Shown here: in pieces, positions 38,374 to 49,347 of the stretch
Numbering within the stretch: the first letter of the stretch is position 1
How the letters are laid out: each line of letters opens with the position of its first letter
DNA from: Candidatus Tectomicrobia bacterium
GTDB lineage: Bacteria; UBA8248
Assembly (NCBI GenBank): GCA_016192135.1
Contig: JACPUR010000035.1
Location: 197,338 to 261,337, forward strand
Length of the DNA: 64,000 nucleotides
Reading direction: 5' to 3'
Made by a program: the position numbers and the translations under genes
Notes under the pieces: model-generated
Told to the model about the DNA's origin: nothing
Database searches by the model: none
Seen by the model: the letters and a program-made list of their open reading frames with translations, nothing else

Positions 38374-40276
38374 GGAGGTTCGCCTCCTCCGGAATGGGCA
38401 CGATGGCGGCAGGACGGGGCACGCCGGCCCTGGGCGCTGCGGCCACCGCCTGGGGCGGCTTCACCGGGACGCCGAGATAGAACGCGATGAGGTCCCGGGC
38501 GAGGGGAGCGAAGGAGGAACCCGCCTTGCCGGCGTGCTCGCCCAGGATGGCGATGGCGATTCGGGGCTCATCGTAGGGCGCGAAGGCCACGAACCAGCCG
38601 TGGTCGCGGTAGGGCCGGGGGAGGTCCTCGGGCTTCGCCTTCCGCCCCGTCAGGTTCAGGCGCACGGCCTGGGCCGTCCCCGTCTTCCCGGACACGACGA
38701 CTTCGGCGAGGGCGGCCCGCTTGGCGGTGCCGCGGGGGCCGTTCACCACCTCGCGGAGGCCCTCCCGGACGGTGTCGAAGATCTCCTTCGGGATGGGGAT
38801 CTTGTGGATCGCCTCGGGCCGGTGGCGGTACAGGACCTCCCCCTGGGGCGAGGTCACCTCCCGGACGACGAAGGGCTTCCACAAGGTCCCGCCGTTGGCG
38901 ACGGCGGCCATCATGTTCGCGGCCTGCATGGGGGTGATCAGGTTGAAGCCCTGGCCGATGGAGACGCTGATCGTCTCGCCCGGGTACCACCTCTCGTTGA
39001 AGCGCTTGCGCTTCCAGGCGTCCGAGGGGACGAGGCCGCCCTTCTCCCCGGGGTCGTACCCGGTGGCCTCCCCCAGCCCGAAGAGATGGGAGTAGTAGGC
39101 GATCCGCTCGATGCCCAGCTTGTTGCCGACGGTGTAGTAGTAGACGTCGCAGCTCTGGGCCAGGGACTGGATAAGGTCGATGGGCCCGTGGCCCCCTTGC
39201 TTCCAGTCGGCGAAGACGCGGCGGCCGAACGGGAAGGAGCCGTTGCAGTAGACCTTGTCGTCCGGGCGCATCACCTTCTCGTTCAGGGTGGCGAAGGCCA
39301 TGACGATCTTGAAGATGGAACCGGGCGGGTACTGCCCGCGGAGGGCGCGGTTCTCGAGCGGCTTCAAGGGGTCGCTCGTGAGCCGCCGCCAGGACTTGCC
39401 CCTGAGCCCGCCGGCGAACTGGTTCGGGTCGATGGCCGGGTTGCTCACCAGGGCGAGGATGGCGCCGTCTCTGGGATCGAGGATGATGATGCTGCCCTCG
39501 AAGTCCCGGAAGAGCTCCTCGGCCTTGGCCTGAAGGGCGTAGTCGATGGTGAGGTGCAGGTTGTTTCCCGGCTTCTCGACGAAGGGCACCACCACCCGAA
39601 GCTCGCGGCCGTAGGCGTCCACCTCGACCTGCTTGAAACCGGTCTCCCCGCGCAGGTAACGCTCGAAGGCACGCTCCACGCCGTACTTGCCCAGGAGGTC
39701 CCCCTGGCGGTAGTTGAACTCCGTCAGCTCCTGAAGCTGCTGGCCGTCCACCTCGCCGAGGTAGCCCAGCACGTGCCCGCCGCGCTCCTCGGTCCGGTAG
39801 TTCCGCAGCGGCGCCACCTGGGTGAAGACGCCCGGGAAGTCCGGCCGGTGCTCCTCGAAGAAGGCCATCGTCTTCCGGTCCACGTCGGCCTTGATGAGGA
39901 AGGGCCGGAAGGGGTTGGCCCGCCGCACCTTCTCGCGGAGCTCGTCATAGGGCTGGTCGGTCATCCGGGCGAGGTGGCGGACGGCCTCGTTCAGGTCCGG
40001 GGAGTTCTCCTTGACCAGGTAGAGGTTGAACGAGGCCCGGTTGTCGGCGAGGAGGCGCCCGCCGTGGTCGTAGATGAGGCCCCGCGGGCTCCGCACCACG
40101 CGGTAGGCGATGCGGTTGTTCTCCGAGAGGGCGCGGAACTTGTCGCCCTGCAGCACCTGAAGGTGCCAGAGCTGCACGAAGAGCACCATCATGCACAGGC
40201 TGAAAGCGAACGCCAGCCACTGCATCCGCCGCCGCATCTTGTCGGGTGTCTCCCCCCCCATCCGGCTCCTGAACAT
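38363..40276 (-). CDS. mrdA: penicillin-binding protein 2 (class B transpeptidase)
   Basis: PBP2 cross-links sidewall peptidoglycan together with RodA. The 637-residue protein has one N-terminal membrane anchor (MQWLAFAFSLCMMVLFVQLWHLQVLQGDKFRALSENNR region), the pedestal domain, and a transpeptidase domain with SxxK in PPGSIFKI, the SxN-type SCD motif in LAQSCDVYYY and KTG in VSGKTGTAQ. The C-terminal ~40 residues are Ala/Pro-rich. It is coupled to mreD (3-bp gap). Confidence 0.96.
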   Translation of the reverse strand: MFRSRMGGETPDKMRRRMQWLAFAFSLCMMVLFVQLWHLQVLQGDKFRALSENNRIAYRVVRSPRGLIYDHGGRLLADNRASFNLYLVKENSPDLNEAVRHLARMTDQPYDELREKVRRANPFRPFLIKADVDRKTMAFFEEHRPDFPGVFTQVAPLRNYRTEERGGHVLGYLGEVDGQQLQELTEFNYRQGDLLGKYGVERAFERYLRGETGFKQVEVDAYGRELRVVVPFVEKPGNNLHLTIDYALQAKAEELFRDFEGSIIILDPRDGAILALVSNPAIDPNQFAGGLRGKSWRRLTSDPLKPLENRALRGQYPPGSIFKIVMAFATLNEKVMRPDDKVYCNGSFPFGRRVFADWKQGGHGPIDLIQSLAQSCDVYYYTVGNKLGIERIAYYSHLFGLGEATGYDPGEKGGLVPSDAWKRKRFNERWYPGETISVSIGQGFNLITPMQAANMMAAVANGGTLWKPFVVREVTSPQGEVLYRHRPEAIHKIPIPKEIFDTVREGLREVVNGPRGTAKRAALAEVVVSGKTGTAQAVRLNLTGRKAKPEDLPRPYRDHGWFVAFAPYDEPRIAIAILGEHAGKAGSSFAPLARDLIAFYLGVPVKPPQAVAAAPRAGVPRPAAIVPIPEEANLLED

Positions 40277-40279
40277 GGC

Positions 40280-40804
40280 TCAGGATTTCTCCGGATAGGG
40301 CGATCCCGCGGCGGCGGGGGCGATGCGTTCCTCCGCGCCCACCAGGAGCCCGATGAGCAGGGGCGCGAGGAATGTGTTCAGGAGGGTCGTCTTTCCCGCC
40401 TCCACCCAATAATAGGAGGTCACGGGCACGTCCGGCAGGAAAATGAACAGAAGGAAGACCAGGAGGGCCGCGTTGAAGGCCGACGCGATGGCGACCAGGA
40501 TAGCGTGGAACAGCGCCTCCCGGCCGGTGACGTTGCGCCTGATGCACCCGGTTGCGTGGCCGATGAGTCCCTTGGAGAGGGCGTTGGCACCCAGGAGGCC
40601 GCCCGAAAGCACGTCCTGCAGGAGCCCCAGGATGAACCCCCCGATGAGGCCGCTTTCCTTGCCCCGCTGCAGCCCGAGGTAGACCACGATGAGCGCCATC
40701 GGGTCCGGCCGGGCGCCGAGCCAGGCATTGAAGTATTCGGAGACGGCCGCCTGGACCACGATGGATGCCATCCCGAGCAGGAAGTAGAAGAGGGCGAAGA
40801 TCAT
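40280..40804 (-). CDS. mreD: rod shape-determining protein MreD
   Basis: MreD is a small inner-membrane component of the elongasome. The 174-residue hydrophobic protein has five or so membrane segments, and GLIGGFILGLLQDVLSGGLLGANALSKGLIGH is the typical family core. It overlaps mreC (ATGA) and precedes mrdA. Confidence 0.93.
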   Translation of the reverse strand: MIFALFYFLLGMASIVVQAAVSEYFNAWLGARPDPMALIVVYLGLQRGKESGLIGGFILGLLQDVLSGGLLGANALSKGLIGHATGCIRRNVTGREALFHAILVAIASAFNAALLVFLLFIFLPDVPVTSYYWVEAGKTTLLNTFLAPLLIGLLVGAEERIAPAAAGSPYPEKS

Positions 40805-41637
40805 GGCCGGCCGTTCTCCTGCGCCGGAGTCATCATGATCAGCACTTCTTCCAGGCTGTTGAAGTTTACGGCGGACCGCGCCTCCACATGGCGGAAGAGC
40901 CGCTCGCCCTTGGGTCCCACCTTGGTGACCCAGGCGACGGGCAGGCCCTTGGGAAACACTCCGCCCAGCCCCGAGGCGATCAGAAGGTCCCCTTCCTGCA
41001 CGTCGCTGTCCGTGGCCAGGTAGCGGACCTCTCCCTTGTCGGCCGGGCCCATCGAGAAGATTCCCTGCGCCCGGGTCCGCTGGACGATCACGTCCACCGC
41101 GCTGCGCGAGTCAGTGAGGAGCAGCACGCGGCTCGTGGTGTGGCCCGCGCGCGATATCCGGCCCACCACGCCGGACGGATTGACGACCGGCATGCCGCGC
41201 CGCACCCCGTGGGCGGTCCCAAGATCCACCAGGAGGGTCTGGCCGAACGGGCTGACGTCCCGTCCCAGGATGTGTGCCAGGCGGACGGGGGCGGGGAGCC
41301 CCCGGCTCGCGGTCAGGAAGCCCTCGAGACGCTGAACCTTCGCCTCGAGCTCCCGGAGCTGAAACGAGACGCCGCGCATGGCCGAGAGCTGCTTCTTGAG
41401 GACGATGTTCTCCTCCCGCAGGTCGCGAAAGAGGAGATATTGGCGGCCCAGGTCGCGCGTCCAGCGCTTGGGGGCGGCGGCCGCCTCGAGAAGGGGGCCC
41501 GTCAGGGAGAGGATGCCCCGCTCGATGAGGTTGACGCCCCCCTGGCGGCGCACACTGAGGGTCATCAGCGTGAAGCAGACGAGAAAGAGCGCCGTGAGCA
41601 AAGTGGCGCTGCGGCGTTCATGGATTAGCTGAAACAT
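40801..41637 (-). CDS. mreC: rod shape-determining protein MreC
   Basis: MreC links MreB to the periplasmic peptidoglycan machinery. The protein has 278 residues: an N-terminal membrane helix (TLLTALFLVCFTLMTLSV), a coiled coil (LFRDLREENIVLKKQLSAM), and the beta-rich domain with DLGTAHGVRRGMPVVNPSGVVGRI and the GLGGVFPKGLPVAWV block. It lies 77 bp downstream of mreB. Confidence 0.95.
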   Translation of the reverse strand: MFQLIHERRSATLLTALFLVCFTLMTLSVRRQGGVNLIERGILSLTGPLLEAAAAPKRWTRDLGRQYLLFRDLREENIVLKKQLSAMRGVSFQLRELEAKVQRLEGFLTASRGLPAPVRLAHILGRDVSPFGQTLLVDLGTAHGVRRGMPVVNPSGVVGRISRAGHTTSRVLLLTDSRSAVDVIVQRTRAQGIFSMGPADKGEVRYLATDSDVQEGDLLIASGLGGVFPKGLPVAWVTKVGPKGERLFRHVEARSAVNFNSLEEVLIMMTPAQENGRP

Positions 41638-41714
41638 CCCTCGCTGCGCGTTCCCCGCCGGCGGAGCGGGTGGACCCCCGCCCGGCGCATTCGGAAAGCG
41701 GCCGGCCCGAGACC

Positions 41715-42833
<1,119 letters not shown>

Positions 42834-43006
42834 CTAAAACCAATATTTTTGGGGTCCACGCGGGGGGCCGCTGGACCCGGAGCGGGGGTGGGTTCCTCCC
42901 CGGGTCTCCCGGTTGCGGCGAAGGGGGAGGTGGGATATGGTCCCCGTCTTGCCGCCGGGAGGGGCCGATCCTCCTGCTCGTGGGACCATCGGGGGAAAGC
43001 GCCGGT

Positions 43007-44908
43007 ATGCTGCGGTTTTTCAGGGAACGGGGAAATAGCTGGATTCTGAAGGGTTTGCTTGGCTTGGTGGCCGTCACCTTCGTTTCGTGGGGCGGCTTCG
43101 CCATGATGGACAGTCGGGCCGTCGAGGGTGGGAAGGTCGCCGCCTGGGTGAACGATATCCCCATCACCGTCCAGGAATATGAGCGGATCTATTTCCAGCA
43201 GGTCGAGGCCTTGCGGCGCCAGCTCGGCCCGCAGTTCAAGGACGAGCTGATCCAGCAGCTCGGCGTCCGCCAGCAGGTGCTGGCCAGCCTGGTTTCCGAG
43301 AAGCTCCAGCTCCAGGAGGCCCAGCGCCTCGGCATCCAGGTGAGCGATGCCGAGGTGGCCCTCCGCATCCAGGAGGTGGAGGCCTTCCACCGCGGGGGGC
43401 GGTTCGACCCCGCGATCTACCGCCAGGTGCTCGAGCAGAACCGCCTGACCCCCCGGCAGTTCGAGGAGGCCCAGCGCAGCGATATCGCCACCGAACGGCT
43501 GCGCCGCTACATCGGCATGGCCGCCTCCGTGAGCGAGGTCGATGTCACCGAGGCCTACCGGCTGCTCAACGAGCGCATCAAGGTGGCGGCCCTGACCGTC
43601 TCGCCCAGCGAGTTCGAGAAGGAGGCCGCCGCCCAGGCCAAGGAGAAGGACCTCCGGGAGCACTACGAGAAGAACAAGGAGCAGTTCCGCGTCGGCCCCC
43701 AGCGGAAGGCGCAGTGGTGGTACCTGTCCTATCAGGCCATGCTTCCCCGCGTCACCGTCGCGGAGCCGGAGCTGAAGGCGCGCTACGAGCAGATTCGTTC
43801 GCGGTTCGCGGTGGAGGAGCAGGTGACCCTCAGCCAGATATTCCTCAAGCTCGATCCGAACGCCAAGGCGGAGGAGGCCGAGGCGGCGAAGAAGAAGCTC
43901 GAGGCGCTCCGGGATCAAGCCCGCAAGGGCGCTGATTTCGGCGCCCTCGCCAAGGCCAACTCGAACGATCCCTCCGCCGCCAAGGGCGGCGACATGGGCT
44001 CCTTCAAGCGGGGCGAGATGGTCCCCGAGCTCGAGAAGGTGGCCTTCTCCCTCAAGAAGGGAGAAGTGGGCGGCCCGGCGCGGACTTCTTTCGGCTACCA
44101 CCTCCTGCTCGTCCGGGACCGGCAGGAAGCGCGCCAGCGCCCGTTCGAAGAGGCGCGGGCCGAGGTGGAGAAGGACCTTCGCCAGATCAAGGCCAAGGGC
44201 GCGGCGCGCGAGGCCCTGCGTTCGGTGCGTTACGCCATCGAGGACAAGAAGCCGGCCCCCGCCGTCCAGGGCCTCAGCGCGGGGGAGACCGGCTTCTTCG
44301 AGCAGGCGTCTCCTCCCGCCTCCGTCCCCCAGAAGGAGGAGCTGGCCGAGCTCGTGTTCCGCCTCGGGAAGAAAGACGCCCTTTCCCCGGAAGCGGAAGG
44401 GGAGAAGGGCGTGATCTTCGCCCGCCTGGTGGACCTGCGGGACGCCCACGTCCCCGCCTTCGAGACGGTCGCCGATCAGGTGCGGAAGAAGTGGGTGGAG
44501 GAGAAGGCCGTCCAGCTCGCGCGCGCGAAGGCCGAGGCCTGGACGAAGGAGATCAAGGAGGGCAAGCGGACCCTCGAGAGCTTGTCCAAGGAGATGAAGG
44601 TCAAGCTCATCGCCCCCGGCCCATTCTCCCGCCGCGACGTCCCCAGCGAGCTGAACGCGGGACCAGATGCCCTCCGGGCGGTCTTCCGGATGCGCAAGGG
44701 AGAGGTGGAGCGGATATTGGCGGGGAAGAACGTCCTGCTGGTCCAGTGCCTGGAGGCCCCCGCCGCCGACATGGCGAAACTGGCCGAGGAGAAGAAATCG
44801 CTGCGCGAGCGCCTGCTGGCCGACCGGCAGCGCCTGCTCTTCCTGCGGCACCTGGAGGGGCTGCGCCAGTCGGCAAAGGTCCGGCTGGAGAGGGGCTTCT
44901 CGCTTTAG
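43007..44908 (+). CDS. PpiD-like periplasmic peptidyl-prolyl isomerase/chaperone
   Basis: The 633-residue protein has an N-terminal membrane anchor (residues ~12-33) followed by a SurA-N-like helical domain (VAAWVNDIPITVQEYERIYFQQVE). A single parvulin domain spans about residues 265-370 (VTLSQIFLKLDPNAK, ANSNDPSAAKGGDMGSFKRGEMVPELEKVAFSLKKGEVGGP, FGYHLLLV). A second helical region follows. This layout matches PpiD, which sits near SecYEG and helps outer-membrane proteins fold. ATG 43007 (GGGGGAAAG upstream) is preferred over GTG 42980. It is divergent from mreB. Confidence 0.9.
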   Translation: MLRFFRERGNSWILKGLLGLVAVTFVSWGGFAMMDSRAVEGGKVAAWVNDIPITVQEYERIYFQQVEALRRQLGPQFKDELIQQLGVRQQVLASLVSEKLQLQEAQRLGIQVSDAEVALRIQEVEAFHRGGRFDPAIYRQVLEQNRLTPRQFEEAQRSDIATERLRRYIGMAASVSEVDVTEAYRLLNERIKVAALTVSPSEFEKEAAAQAKEKDLREHYEKNKEQFRVGPQRKAQWWYLSYQAMLPRVTVAEPELKARYEQIRSRFAVEEQVTLSQIFLKLDPNAKAEEAEAAKKKLEALRDQARKGADFGALAKANSNDPSAAKGGDMGSFKRGEMVPELEKVAFSLKKGEVGGPARTSFGYHLLLVRDRQEARQRPFEEARAEVEKDLRQIKAKGAAREALRSVRYAIEDKKPAPAVQGLSAGETGFFEQASPPASVPQKEELAELVFRLGKKDALSPEAEGEKGVIFARLVDLRDAHVPAFETVADQVRKKWVEEKAVQLARAKAEAWTKEIKEGKRTLESLSKEMKVKLIAPGPFSRRDVPSELNAGPDALRAVFRMRKGEVERILAGKNVLLVQCLEAPAADMAKLAEEKKSLRERLLADRQRLLFLRHLEGLRQSAKVRLERGFSL

Positions 44909-44924
44909 CGGGGGCTCTTCGCGG

Positions 44925-45239
44925 TCAGCGCCAGAAATCCTCGCGGTCCTCGGGCCGCACCTCGTGCTTCTCCTGGATCCGCTTGTCGAACTCCTTGGCG
45001 GCTTCCTTCCGCCGGGCCTCCTGCTGGGCCATGAGCTCCTTGAGGCCCGGCGATTTTTTCTTGGCGGCGTCCCCGAACGGATCCTTCACCTGGTGGCGGG
45101 CGATGGAGACGAGCTCCCCGCGGATCTCGATCTTGATCTGGTTCCCCGGGGCCACCCCGAGCGCTTTCATCACGTCCTTCGGCAGGTGGATGCGGCCTCC
45201 CTCGCCCACTTCGATCACATGAATGGGCTGCTCGTTCAT
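44925..45239 (-). CDS. AbrB/SpoVT-type DNA-binding protein
   Basis: The 104-residue protein has a swapped-hairpin AbrB domain in residues ~5-50 (HVIEVGEGGRIHLPKDVMKALGVAPGNQIKIEIRGELVSIAR). The remainder is highly charged and helical (LKELMAQQEARRKEAAKEFDKRIQEK). AbrB domains occur in transition-state regulators and MazE-type antitoxins. No toxin gene is adjacent. It follows glgP by 38 bp on the same strand, so it may belong to that operon. Its target is unknown. Confidence 0.8.
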   Translation of the reverse strand: MNEQPIHVIEVGEGGRIHLPKDVMKALGVAPGNQIKIEIRGELVSIARHQVKDPFGDAAKKKSPGLKELMAQQEARRKEAAKEFDKRIQEKHEVRPEDREDFWR

Positions 45240-45277
45240 CGTTGCGGCTCCTCTGCTGGCGGAAAGCCCTCCCGCCG

Positions 45278-47839
45278 TCAGCCCCACGTGAGGAGGTGCA
45301 TGCCCAAGGGCTGGGGAAGATCCGGGTTGTTGGGCATCACCCGCACCGCGATCCCGCGCGACCCGGCGATCTCGCAAGCGAGCTCCCCCTGGAACCGGTA
45401 GAACCCGTTCCCCATCTCCTCCGCGACCGCCATGGGAAGCGTCTGCCCCTCCGTGATCTTGTGCGCCGGGTCGATGGGCCCGTGGTAGACCTCCACGCGG
45501 ACGTCCGAGGGGCCCAGGGGGCCGAGCTCCACGTCCGCCGTCACGCGGATGGACGTTCCCACCGACACCACGCCGTTGCGGTCCACCGAGATGTCGCGGA
45601 TTTGCACCTTCGGCCACGCCTCGCGGACTTTGCCCTTCCAGGCGGCGAGGGAGCGGGCCGGCTTCATGCTGTCGCTGATGAGATAGGAGCGGTGCCGGGC
45701 GAGCGGCAGGTAGAAGCGCTCGGCGTATTCGCGCACCATGCGGTTCGTGTTGAACACCGGCGCGAGGGACTTCAGGGAGTTCCGCATCATCTCCACCCAC
45801 CCGCGCGGGATGCCGTCCGTCGAGCGGTCGTAGAACAGCGGCACGATCTCCTGCTCCAGCCGGTCGAACAGGCTGTCGCATTCCACCTTGTCCTGGTAGC
45901 CCGAGTCCTGGTACTCCTCCCCCGCGCCGATGGACCAGCCGAGGTCGCTTCGGTAGCCCTCCGCCCACCAGCCGTCCAGGATGCTCAGGTTGAGCGCGGC
46001 GTTGGCGGCCACCTTCATGCCGCTGGTGCCGCTGGCCTCCTGGGGCCGGCGCGGGTTGTTGAGCCACAGGTCCACGCCCTGAACGAGGTGGCGCGCGACG
46101 TCGATGTCGTAGTCCTCGAGAAAGACCACGCGCCTGCGGACGGCGGGCTGGCGGGCGAAGTTGATGAGGTCGCGGATGAAGGACTTCCCCTCGTGATCGC
46201 GGGGGTGGGCTTTCCCGGCGAAGATGATCTGGAGAGGCCGCTCCTTGTTCGTGAGAAGGGCGATCAGGCGGTCGGGCTGCTGGAGGAGCAGGGTCGCGCG
46301 CTTATAGGTCGCGAAGCGCCGCGCGAAGCCGATGGTGAGTGTGCCCGGCTCGAGGATCTCTGTGGCCAGATCGAGATGACTGCGGGAGAGGCCCCGATTC
46401 TGCCAGCGTTGCCGCAGATGGCTGCGGCAGAAGCTGACGAGGCTCTCCCGGGCCCGCTCCTGCACGAGCCAGAGCTCGGTCGCGGGGATGCGGTCCACGC
46501 GCTCCCACGTCTCCGGCTGGTCGGGATCGTTCGTCCACCGGGGGCCGAGGTAGCGGCTGAGGAGGTTCTTCACCTCGGCCGAGACCCAGGATGGCAGGTG
46601 CACGCCGTTGGTGATGGATGAAATGGGCACCTCGCTCAGCGGGAGGTTCGGCCACAGGCCGTTCCACATCTTCCGCGAAACCTCGCCGTGCAGGCGGCTG
46701 ACGCCGTTCGCGCCCGCCGAGAGCCGCAGGGCGAGGACCGCGACGTTGAAGGGCTCGTCCTGGTTGGCCGGGTTCGGCCGCCCGAAGCCCATGAACTCCT
46801 CCCAGCTGATCTGCATGGAGGCCGCATAGGGGCGGAAGTATTTCTCCATCAGCCCGGGGGGGAAGATGTCGATCCCGGCCGGGACGGGCGTGTGCGTGGT
46901 GAAGACGTTGCCGGCCGAGGTCATCTCCCGCGCGGTGCGGAAGTCGATGTTGTACTTCTCCATCGCCAGCCGGATGCGCTCCAGCGAGAGGAAGGCCGAG
47001 TGGCCCTCGTTCATGTGGCAGACGACGGGCGGGAGGTTCAGCTTGTGGAGCATCCGCACCCCGCCGACCCCGAGCAGAATCTCCTGGCGGATGCGTGTCT
47101 CCATGTCCCCCCCGTAGAGCGCCAGCGTGACCTCGCGGTGAGGAGGAGCGTTCTCGGGAAGGTTGGCGTCCATGAGAAAAATGGGGACCCGCCCCACCTG
47201 CACGCGCCAGATCTGCGCCTTGAGGAGGCCGTCGGAGAACTGCACCTCGACCGTGACGGGGTTGCCCTGCTCGTCGCGCACCAGCCGCAGGCACATGTTG
47301 TGGAAGTCGTTGTCCGGGTAGCGCTCCTGCTGCCAGCCGTCGGCGCTCAGGTACTGCCGGAAGTATCCCTGCTGGTACAGCAGCCCCACGCCCACCAGCG
47401 GGAGGCCCAGGTCGCTCGCCGATTTCATGTGATCGCCGGCGAGGATGCCGAGGCCGCCCGAATAGTTCGGGATGGACTCGGTCAGGCCGAACTCCATGCT
47501 GAAGTAGGCGATGCGCAAGTCGGGGATGCCTGCCTCGCCGAACTTCTTCTGGTACCAGCGGGGCTCGGTCATGTAGGTCCGGAGCTCCTGCAGCACGCTC
47601 TGGAGCTCGCTCAGAATCCCCTCGTCTTGAGCCGCCTCGTCGAGGGTCTTCTGGGAGAGGCGGCCGAGCATCCGCACCGGGTTGTGGTGGGTCGCCTCCC
47701 ATTCGTCCCCGCCGATCTGGGCGAAGAGGGCGCGGGCCCGCGGGTTCCAGTCGAAGGCGATGTTGTAGGCGATCTCCTCGAGGTCCTTGAGCTGGGGAGG
47801 CAGGGTCGGAATCACCTGGAACGGAATGACTGTGTTCAT
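45278..47839 (-). CDS. glgP: alpha-glucan phosphorylase
   Basis: The enzyme releases glucose 1-phosphate from glycogen or maltodextrins. The 853-residue protein is of the TIGR02094 (short, non-animal) type. It has the DUF3417 N-terminal region (LEEIAYNIAFDWNPRARALF), the AYFSMEFGLTESIPNYSGGLGILAGDHMKSASDLGLP block, VCHMNEGHSAF, GFARRFATYKRA and the PLP-lysine region EASGTSGMKVAANAALNLS. ATG 47839 gives the normal N-terminus. No other glycogen genes are nearby. It is the third gene after thiD and a cupin. Confidence 0.94.
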   Translation of the reverse strand: MNTVIPFQVIPTLPPQLKDLEEIAYNIAFDWNPRARALFAQIGGDEWEATHHNPVRMLGRLSQKTLDEAAQDEGILSELQSVLQELRTYMTEPRWYQKKFGEAGIPDLRIAYFSMEFGLTESIPNYSGGLGILAGDHMKSASDLGLPLVGVGLLYQQGYFRQYLSADGWQQERYPDNDFHNMCLRLVRDEQGNPVTVEVQFSDGLLKAQIWRVQVGRVPIFLMDANLPENAPPHREVTLALYGGDMETRIRQEILLGVGGVRMLHKLNLPPVVCHMNEGHSAFLSLERIRLAMEKYNIDFRTAREMTSAGNVFTTHTPVPAGIDIFPPGLMEKYFRPYAASMQISWEEFMGFGRPNPANQDEPFNVAVLALRLSAGANGVSRLHGEVSRKMWNGLWPNLPLSEVPISSITNGVHLPSWVSAEVKNLLSRYLGPRWTNDPDQPETWERVDRIPATELWLVQERARESLVSFCRSHLRQRWQNRGLSRSHLDLATEILEPGTLTIGFARRFATYKRATLLLQQPDRLIALLTNKERPLQIIFAGKAHPRDHEGKSFIRDLINFARQPAVRRRVVFLEDYDIDVARHLVQGVDLWLNNPRRPQEASGTSGMKVAANAALNLSILDGWWAEGYRSDLGWSIGAGEEYQDSGYQDKVECDSLFDRLEQEIVPLFYDRSTDGIPRGWVEMMRNSLKSLAPVFNTNRMVREYAERFYLPLARHRSYLISDSMKPARSLAAWKGKVREAWPKVQIRDISVDRNGVVSVGTSIRVTADVELGPLGPSDVRVEVYHGPIDPAHKITEGQTLPMAVAEEMGNGFYRFQGELACEIAGSRGIAVRVMPNNPDLPQPLGMHLLTWG

Positions 47840-47855
47840 GGGCCTTCCGTCTTGG

Positions 47856-48308
47856 TTAGAGGGTGCCGCCGGGGGAGGTCGCCCGGCCGGCCTGGGACTG
47901 TGAATCGCCGCCTGCGAGGCCGTAGGCGCCCTTTTCACGGAGCGCGACGTTGGGTCCCGGCGGCGAGTAGATGACGACGTACTTGAGGGGCTTGCCCGGC
48001 CCGCTGCGGATCTGATGCATGGCCCCAGGCGGGACGAATATCGCGTCTCCTTCCTCGAATGGCACATTTTCCCCGTCGATGGCGACGGAGCCCGACCCGC
48101 TCAGGATGTAGAAAGCGTGCTCTTCCTTGTCGTGCTTATGGGCCGTGGAGCTCAGGCCCGGACCGAACTCGTTGAACAGGAGGGCGAAGTTGCGGGCGCC
48201 GACGGTCTGATCGTCCAGCAGGATGCGGAAGAGGCTGTGCCCTCCCGATACCGGCAGGGGCCCGGAGGCGGCCTCGCCGGGACGGACGCGGTAGGCGGCT
48301 TTTTTCAT
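47856..48308 (-). CDS. cupin domain protein
   Basis: The 150-residue protein has one cupin barrel with the metal-site pattern HKHDKEEHAFYILSGSGSVAIDG (motif 1) and GDAIFVPPGAMHQIRSG (motif 2), followed by a flexible Gly/Ser end. Such proteins may be enzymes or sugar-binding regulators, and the substrate is not evident. The ATG overlaps the thiD stop (ATGA), so it is translated with thiD, and it precedes glgP by 16 bp. Confidence 0.8.
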   Translation of the reverse strand: MKKAAYRVRPGEAASGPLPVSGGHSLFRILLDDQTVGARNFALLFNEFGPGLSSTAHKHDKEEHAFYILSGSGSVAIDGENVPFEEGDAIFVPPGAMHQIRSGPGKPLKYVVIYSPPGPNVALREKGAYGLAGGDSQSQAGRATSPGGTL

Positions 48309-49132
48309 GCGCTCATCCTCTGAACGGAGCGGTACATGTGATTCAAGGGGCCCCTCCCTTTCCCGAGGGGCAGGGCGCTCTCGATGGCCCCCTGGATGTA
48401 TTCCTTGGCCGCCGCGGCCGCCTCCCGGACCGGCCGCCCGAGGGCGAGGCCGGCCGCGATGGCCGAGGAGAGGGTGCAGCCCGTCCCGTGGGTGTGCGGA
48501 GTGTCGACATGCCGGCCGCCGAGGACGGCGATCTCGCGCCCGTCGAACAGCACGTCCGCCGCTCCCCGGGTAATGTGGCCGCCCTTCACGAGCACATGGC
48601 GCGGGCCGAGGCGGTGGAGCGCCCGGGCCGCCTCCTTCATCTCCTCGATGCCGCCGATGGGCCCGCCGCCCAGGAGATCGCGGGCCTCCTCCGTGTTCGG
48701 CGTGAGCACCTCGGCCAGCGGGAGGAGCTCCCGGATGAGGGCCTCGCGCGCCTCCGGCGCGAGCAGGCGGTCCCCGCTCTTGGCCACCATCACCGGGTCC
48801 ACGACCAGCCGCTCCAGCCGGTGCTCCCGGACCTTCCGGGCCACCACCTCGACGATTTCGGCCGTGGCCAGCATCCCCACCTTGGCGGCGGCCACCGGGA
48901 GATCGCCGCACACGGAGTCGAACTGCAGGGCGATGAAATCGGGAGGCACGCCGTGCACGCCCTGGACCCCCACGGTGTTCTGGGCCGTGAGGGCGGTGAT
49001 GACGGAGGCGCCGTAGACGCCGAAGGCGCAGAAGGTCTTGAGGTCCGCCTGGACCCCCGCGCCCCCTCCCGAGTCGGAGCCGGCGATGGTCAGCGCGACG
49101 GGAGGCAGGTCAAAACCGGTTCGGAATGCCAC
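48305..49132 (-). CDS. thiD: hydroxymethylpyrimidine (phosphate) kinase
   Basis: ThiD phosphorylates HMP and HMP-P in thiamine synthesis. The 275-residue protein has [59 protein letters not shown] and the anion-hole/catalytic Cys motif [22 protein letters not shown] 49132 is chosen because AAGGAAA lies 7 nt upstream. In-frame codons further upstream do not look like the family. I looked for a TPP riboswitch in the leader and saw no CUGAGA core. Confidence 0.93.
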   Translation of the reverse strand: MAFRTGFDLPPVALTIAGSDSGGGAGVQADLKTFCAFGVYGASVITALTAQNTVGVQGVHGVPPDFIALQFDSVCGDLPVAAAKVGMLATAEIVEVVARKVREHRLERLVVDPVMVAKSGDRLLAPEAREALIRELLPLAEVLTPNTEEARDLLGGGPIGGIEEMKEAARALHRLGPRHVLVKGGHITRGAADVLFDGREIAVLGGRHVDTPHTHGTGCTLSSAIAAGLALGRPVREAAAAAKEYIQGAIESALPLGKGRGPLNHMYRSVQRMSA

Positions 49133-49347
49133 GGATCGGTTTCCTTTCTCTCGCCAGGGGAAAACCGGCAGCGGGAAGGGAGCGCGATCTTCGGCCCGGA
49201 TAAACCCGGCCCGAAGCCGCCTTCCATCCCCTCGCCACCGTGAATGTATCATCTCGGGAAAGAAGAATGAAATGGAGTTGTTTTTTGCGTCTTGGATCGG
49301 CTGGGCCGGGGCCATGCCGGGGGTGGGGCAAATTAGGGGCCGTTATC

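Noticed and set aside
38258..41023. Plus-strand open frame of about 920 codons
   Set aside because: It is antisense to mrdA-mreD-rodA, all of which have conserved motifs, and its composition is a GC-rich shadow.
49133..49347. TPP riboswitch upstream of thiD
   Set aside because: No CUGAGA or ACCUGA-type conserved cores were found on the minus strand in the leader.
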